Shown here: positions 62,290 to 64,000 of the stretch, piece by piece
How positions within the stretch are numbered: position 1 is the first letter of the stretch
How the letters are laid out: each line of letters starts with the position of its first letter
Assembly: GCA_964454025.1 (NCBI GenBank)
Contig: CAYVRP010000016.1
Location: 34,964 to 98,963, forward strand
Reading direction: 5' to 3'
DNA: 64,000 bases
From: JAFGBI01 sp964454025
GTDB lineage: Bacteria; Myxococcota_A; Polyangia; Polyangiales; Polyangiaceae
Notes under the pieces: generated by a model
Told to the model about the DNA's origin: nothing
Seen by the model: only the letters and a program-made list of their open reading frames with translations
Databases searched by the model: none
Program-made: the position numbers and the translations under genes

Positions 62290-63959
62290 GAGGTCGCGAC
62301 TCGGCGCGCGCGGCGCGCATGGCAACGGTGGCGCTCGCCGCGCTCGCTCTCGCGTGCGGCTCGAGCGGCGGGCCGAGGGCGGGCGGGCTCACCAACTGGC
62401 TCCACGTCTGCGAGTCGGACGCGGACTGCGGGGAGCTGCGGTGCCGGTGCGGGGCGTGCACGCGCGGGTGCGGCGACGAGGAGGGCTGCGCCGATCTGCC
62501 GGGCGCGTCGTGCGTCTCCGCCGCGGACTACGGGGCGATCGCTCTCTGTGGCGGCAGCGCCCCGGAGAGCTACGGGATGTGCCTGCCGCGTTGCTCCGAG
62601 GAGGGTTGCGCGCCCGGCACGAGCTGCGTCGCCGGCCTGTGCGTCCCGCTGCCGGCGCCGACCGCCCAGGTGACGATCGACGAGTCCCAACGGTTCCAGA
62701 GGCTGGTCGGGATTGGCGCGGGCATCGGGTACGTCGTCGATCAGATCATGGAGCACCCGCGGCAGGCGGCCTTGCTCGACGCCATGTTCTCCGGGACCGG
62801 GCTGGGGATGATCCGGCTGCGCAACCAGCACGCGACGATCGACGGCGACCTGGGCAACAGCGGCGCGCTCGTCGCCGCCGCGGCCGAGCGCCTGGGGCGG
62901 CGCCCCACCGTCATCCTGAACTCCGCCAGCCCGCCGAGCGAGCTGAAGGCGAACGGGTCGACCTTCTGCGAGAACAACCCCGACACCTGCACTCTCGTCC
63001 AGCTGCCCGACGGCACGTTCGATTACGCCGGGCTCGCGCGCCACTGGCGCGCGTCGCTCGAGGCCTACGCGCTCGTGGGGATCGAGCCCGAGTACGTCTC
63101 CATCCAGAACAACCCGGACTGGGTCCCCCCCGCGGGGGACGCGAACGAGGCGTGCCGATTCCTCCCCGCCGAGGGGACCGAGACGGTCACCACCGACGCC
63201 GGCGAGGTCGAGGTGCGGTACCCTGGCTACGCGGAGGCCCTGGCGGCGGTCACCGGTGCGCTCGAGGGGCTCCCCTCGGTGCCCCAGGTGGTGGCGCCCG
63301 AGACGACGAGCTACCCGGAGGTGGCGGACTACCTGGCCGCACTCGATCTCGCGCACGTGGACGTCATCGCTCACCACCTGTACGGGACCGACACGACCAA
63401 CCTCGATCTGGCTGCGCTGGCGGAGATGGGCGACCTCGCGGCGGAGCTCGACCGGCCCCTCTTCCAGTCGGAGATGTTCGCGGATCCGCTCACGACCGCC
63501 GTCCTCCTGCACGCGGCGCTCGCGGTCGAGGGCGCGTCGGTCTTCGTTCACAATGGCTTCGTGGCCGCCCCGGTCGACCACGACACCGACGTGAGCTCCC
63601 TCATCCGGCTCTCGGCGGACGATTTCACGATCGGAGACACCCGTCACGTGATGTGCCACTACTCCGCGCACGTCGCGCCGGGCTGGGTGCGGGTGGCCGC
63701 CGACTCCGACGCCGGCGACCTCTACGCCTCGGCGTGGGCGTCGCCCGCCGACGATCGGCTCGTGATCGTGCTCACGAACCCCGGGGACGCGGGGTTCGTG
63801 GTCGAGCTCGACCACGCCGAGTTCGAGCCGACGGCATCGGCCGTGAGCCGCACGGTCCTCGGCGGCGTCGAGCGCTCGGCGGACCTCGGCGAGCTTCCAG
63901 CGGAGGACGTCGTCGTGGTACCCCCCGAGTCCATGGTGACCGTGACCCTCGAGCGGTGA
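62286..63959 (+). CDS. GH30-like glycoside hydrolase lipoprotein with altered catalytic acid/base
   Basis: 557 residues from the GTG at 62286; an ATG at 62319 is an alternative. Lipobox LALAC (Cys24). A Cys-rich module (about 38-120, CESDADCGELRCRCGACTRG and CAPGTSC) precedes a GH30 fold: GIGAGIGYVVDQI, ASPPSELKANG, SIQNNPDWVPP, NEACRF, DVIAHHLYG, FQSEMFAD. The nucleophile Glu396 is present, but the acid/base Glu of the NEP motif is Asn276 (codons AAC-AAC-CCG). Wild-type hydrolysis would be impaired, so it may bind xylan-like polymers or work differently. The Cys-rich part probably sits at the cell surface. Confidence 0.85.
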   Translation: MRGRDSARAARMATVALAALALACGSSGGPRAGGLTNWLHVCESDADCGELRCRCGACTRGCGDEEGCADLPGASCVSAADYGAIALCGGSAPESYGMCLPRCSEEGCAPGTSCVAGLCVPLPAPTAQVTIDESQRFQRLVGIGAGIGYVVDQIMEHPRQAALLDAMFSGTGLGMIRLRNQHATIDGDLGNSGALVAAAAERLGRRPTVILNSASPPSELKANGSTFCENNPDTCTLVQLPDGTFDYAGLARHWRASLEAYALVGIEPEYVSIQNNPDWVPPAGDANEACRFLPAEGTETVTTDAGEVEVRYPGYAEALAAVTGALEGLPSVPQVVAPETTSYPEVADYLAALDLAHVDVIAHHLYGTDTTNLDLAALAEMGDLAAELDRPLFQSEMFADPLTTAVLLHAALAVEGASVFVHNGFVAAPVDHDTDVSSLIRLSADDFTIGDTRHVMCHYSAHVAPGWVRVAADSDAGDLYASAWASPADDRLVIVLTNPGDAGFVVELDHAEFEPTASAVSRTVLGGVERSADLGELPAEDVVVVPPESMVTVTLER

Positions 63960-63998
63960 TCCCCGCTGCCTCCAGCGGTGACCGTGACGCTCGAGCGG
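63935..63998 (+). repeat. 22-bp near-identical direct repeat flanking the stop of the GH30-like gene
   Basis: GGTGACCGTGACCCTCGAGC... at 63935-63956, coding VTVTLER before the stop, recurs at 63977-63998 with one change (C to G), offset by 42 bp and in the same frame. It looks like a short in-frame duplication cut by the stop codon TGA. Confidence 0.7.
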
Positions 63999-64000
63999 CG

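Overview
The window is about 64 kb of very GC-rich DNA, roughly 70% or more by eye, with strong G/C bias at third codon positions. Much of it is tightly packed, with many GTGA/ATGA/TTGA start-stop overlaps. The gene content points to a myxobacterium-like organism (Myxococcota/Polyangia). This is inference from AgmX/PglI-type domains on FecR/VIT/VWA proteins, multidomain Ser/Thr kinases, many lipoproteins with Cys-rich or Gly/Pro-rich parts, and several sigma factors and NtrC-type regulators. I see no tRNA, rRNA, CRISPR array, transposase, integrase or prophage.

Left part (1-25.5 kb): two c-type cytochrome genes (minus strand) diverge from a coupled pair of giant FecR-VIT-VWA-AgmX-TPR envelope proteins (1772-10484). 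Then come two lipoproteins, a hybrid histidine kinase overlapping an alpha/beta hydrolase, and a small acyl-CoA-binding protein diverging from an archaeal-type HMG-CoA synthase / thiolase / DUF35 operon (16748-19387). A lipoprotein, a radical SAM/SPASM enzyme, a small lipoprotein, a NYN-domain putative nuclease and a protein with two complete Ser/Thr kinase domains in one chain follow.

Middle part (25.9-44.2 kb): a glycolysis island: gap, a PPi-type phosphofructokinase, class II aldolase, pgk and tpiA, plus a separate class I (FbaB/DhnA-type) aldolase at 43.2-44.2 kb. Interspersed are ArfB, a membrane protein, an HD-domain protein, an ABC-F ATPase and a surface-polysaccharide group (GT-C-like membrane protein, NAD-dependent epimerase, GT4 glycosyltransferase, polysaccharide pyruvyl transferase, flippase-like membrane protein). 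Four glycolysis genes carry similar candidate promoters with 17-bp spacers.

Right part (44.5-64 kb): an NtrC-type sigma-54 activator, a Fis-type mini-regulator behind a pair of palindromes, a membrane protein overlapping a sigma-70 gene tail to tail, a complete recC-recB-recD operon, an Lrp/AsnC ligand-binding domain, an ECF sigma factor coupled to a small membrane protein, a poorly coding 0.95-kb stretch, and a winged-helix regulator coupled to a GH30-like lipoprotein whose usual acid/base glutamate is replaced by asparagine.

The features most worth follow-up are the coupled FecR-VIT-VWA-AgmX pair, the archaeal-type HMG-CoA module, the GH30-like protein with the altered active site, and the paired palindromes at 46.55-46.62 kb.
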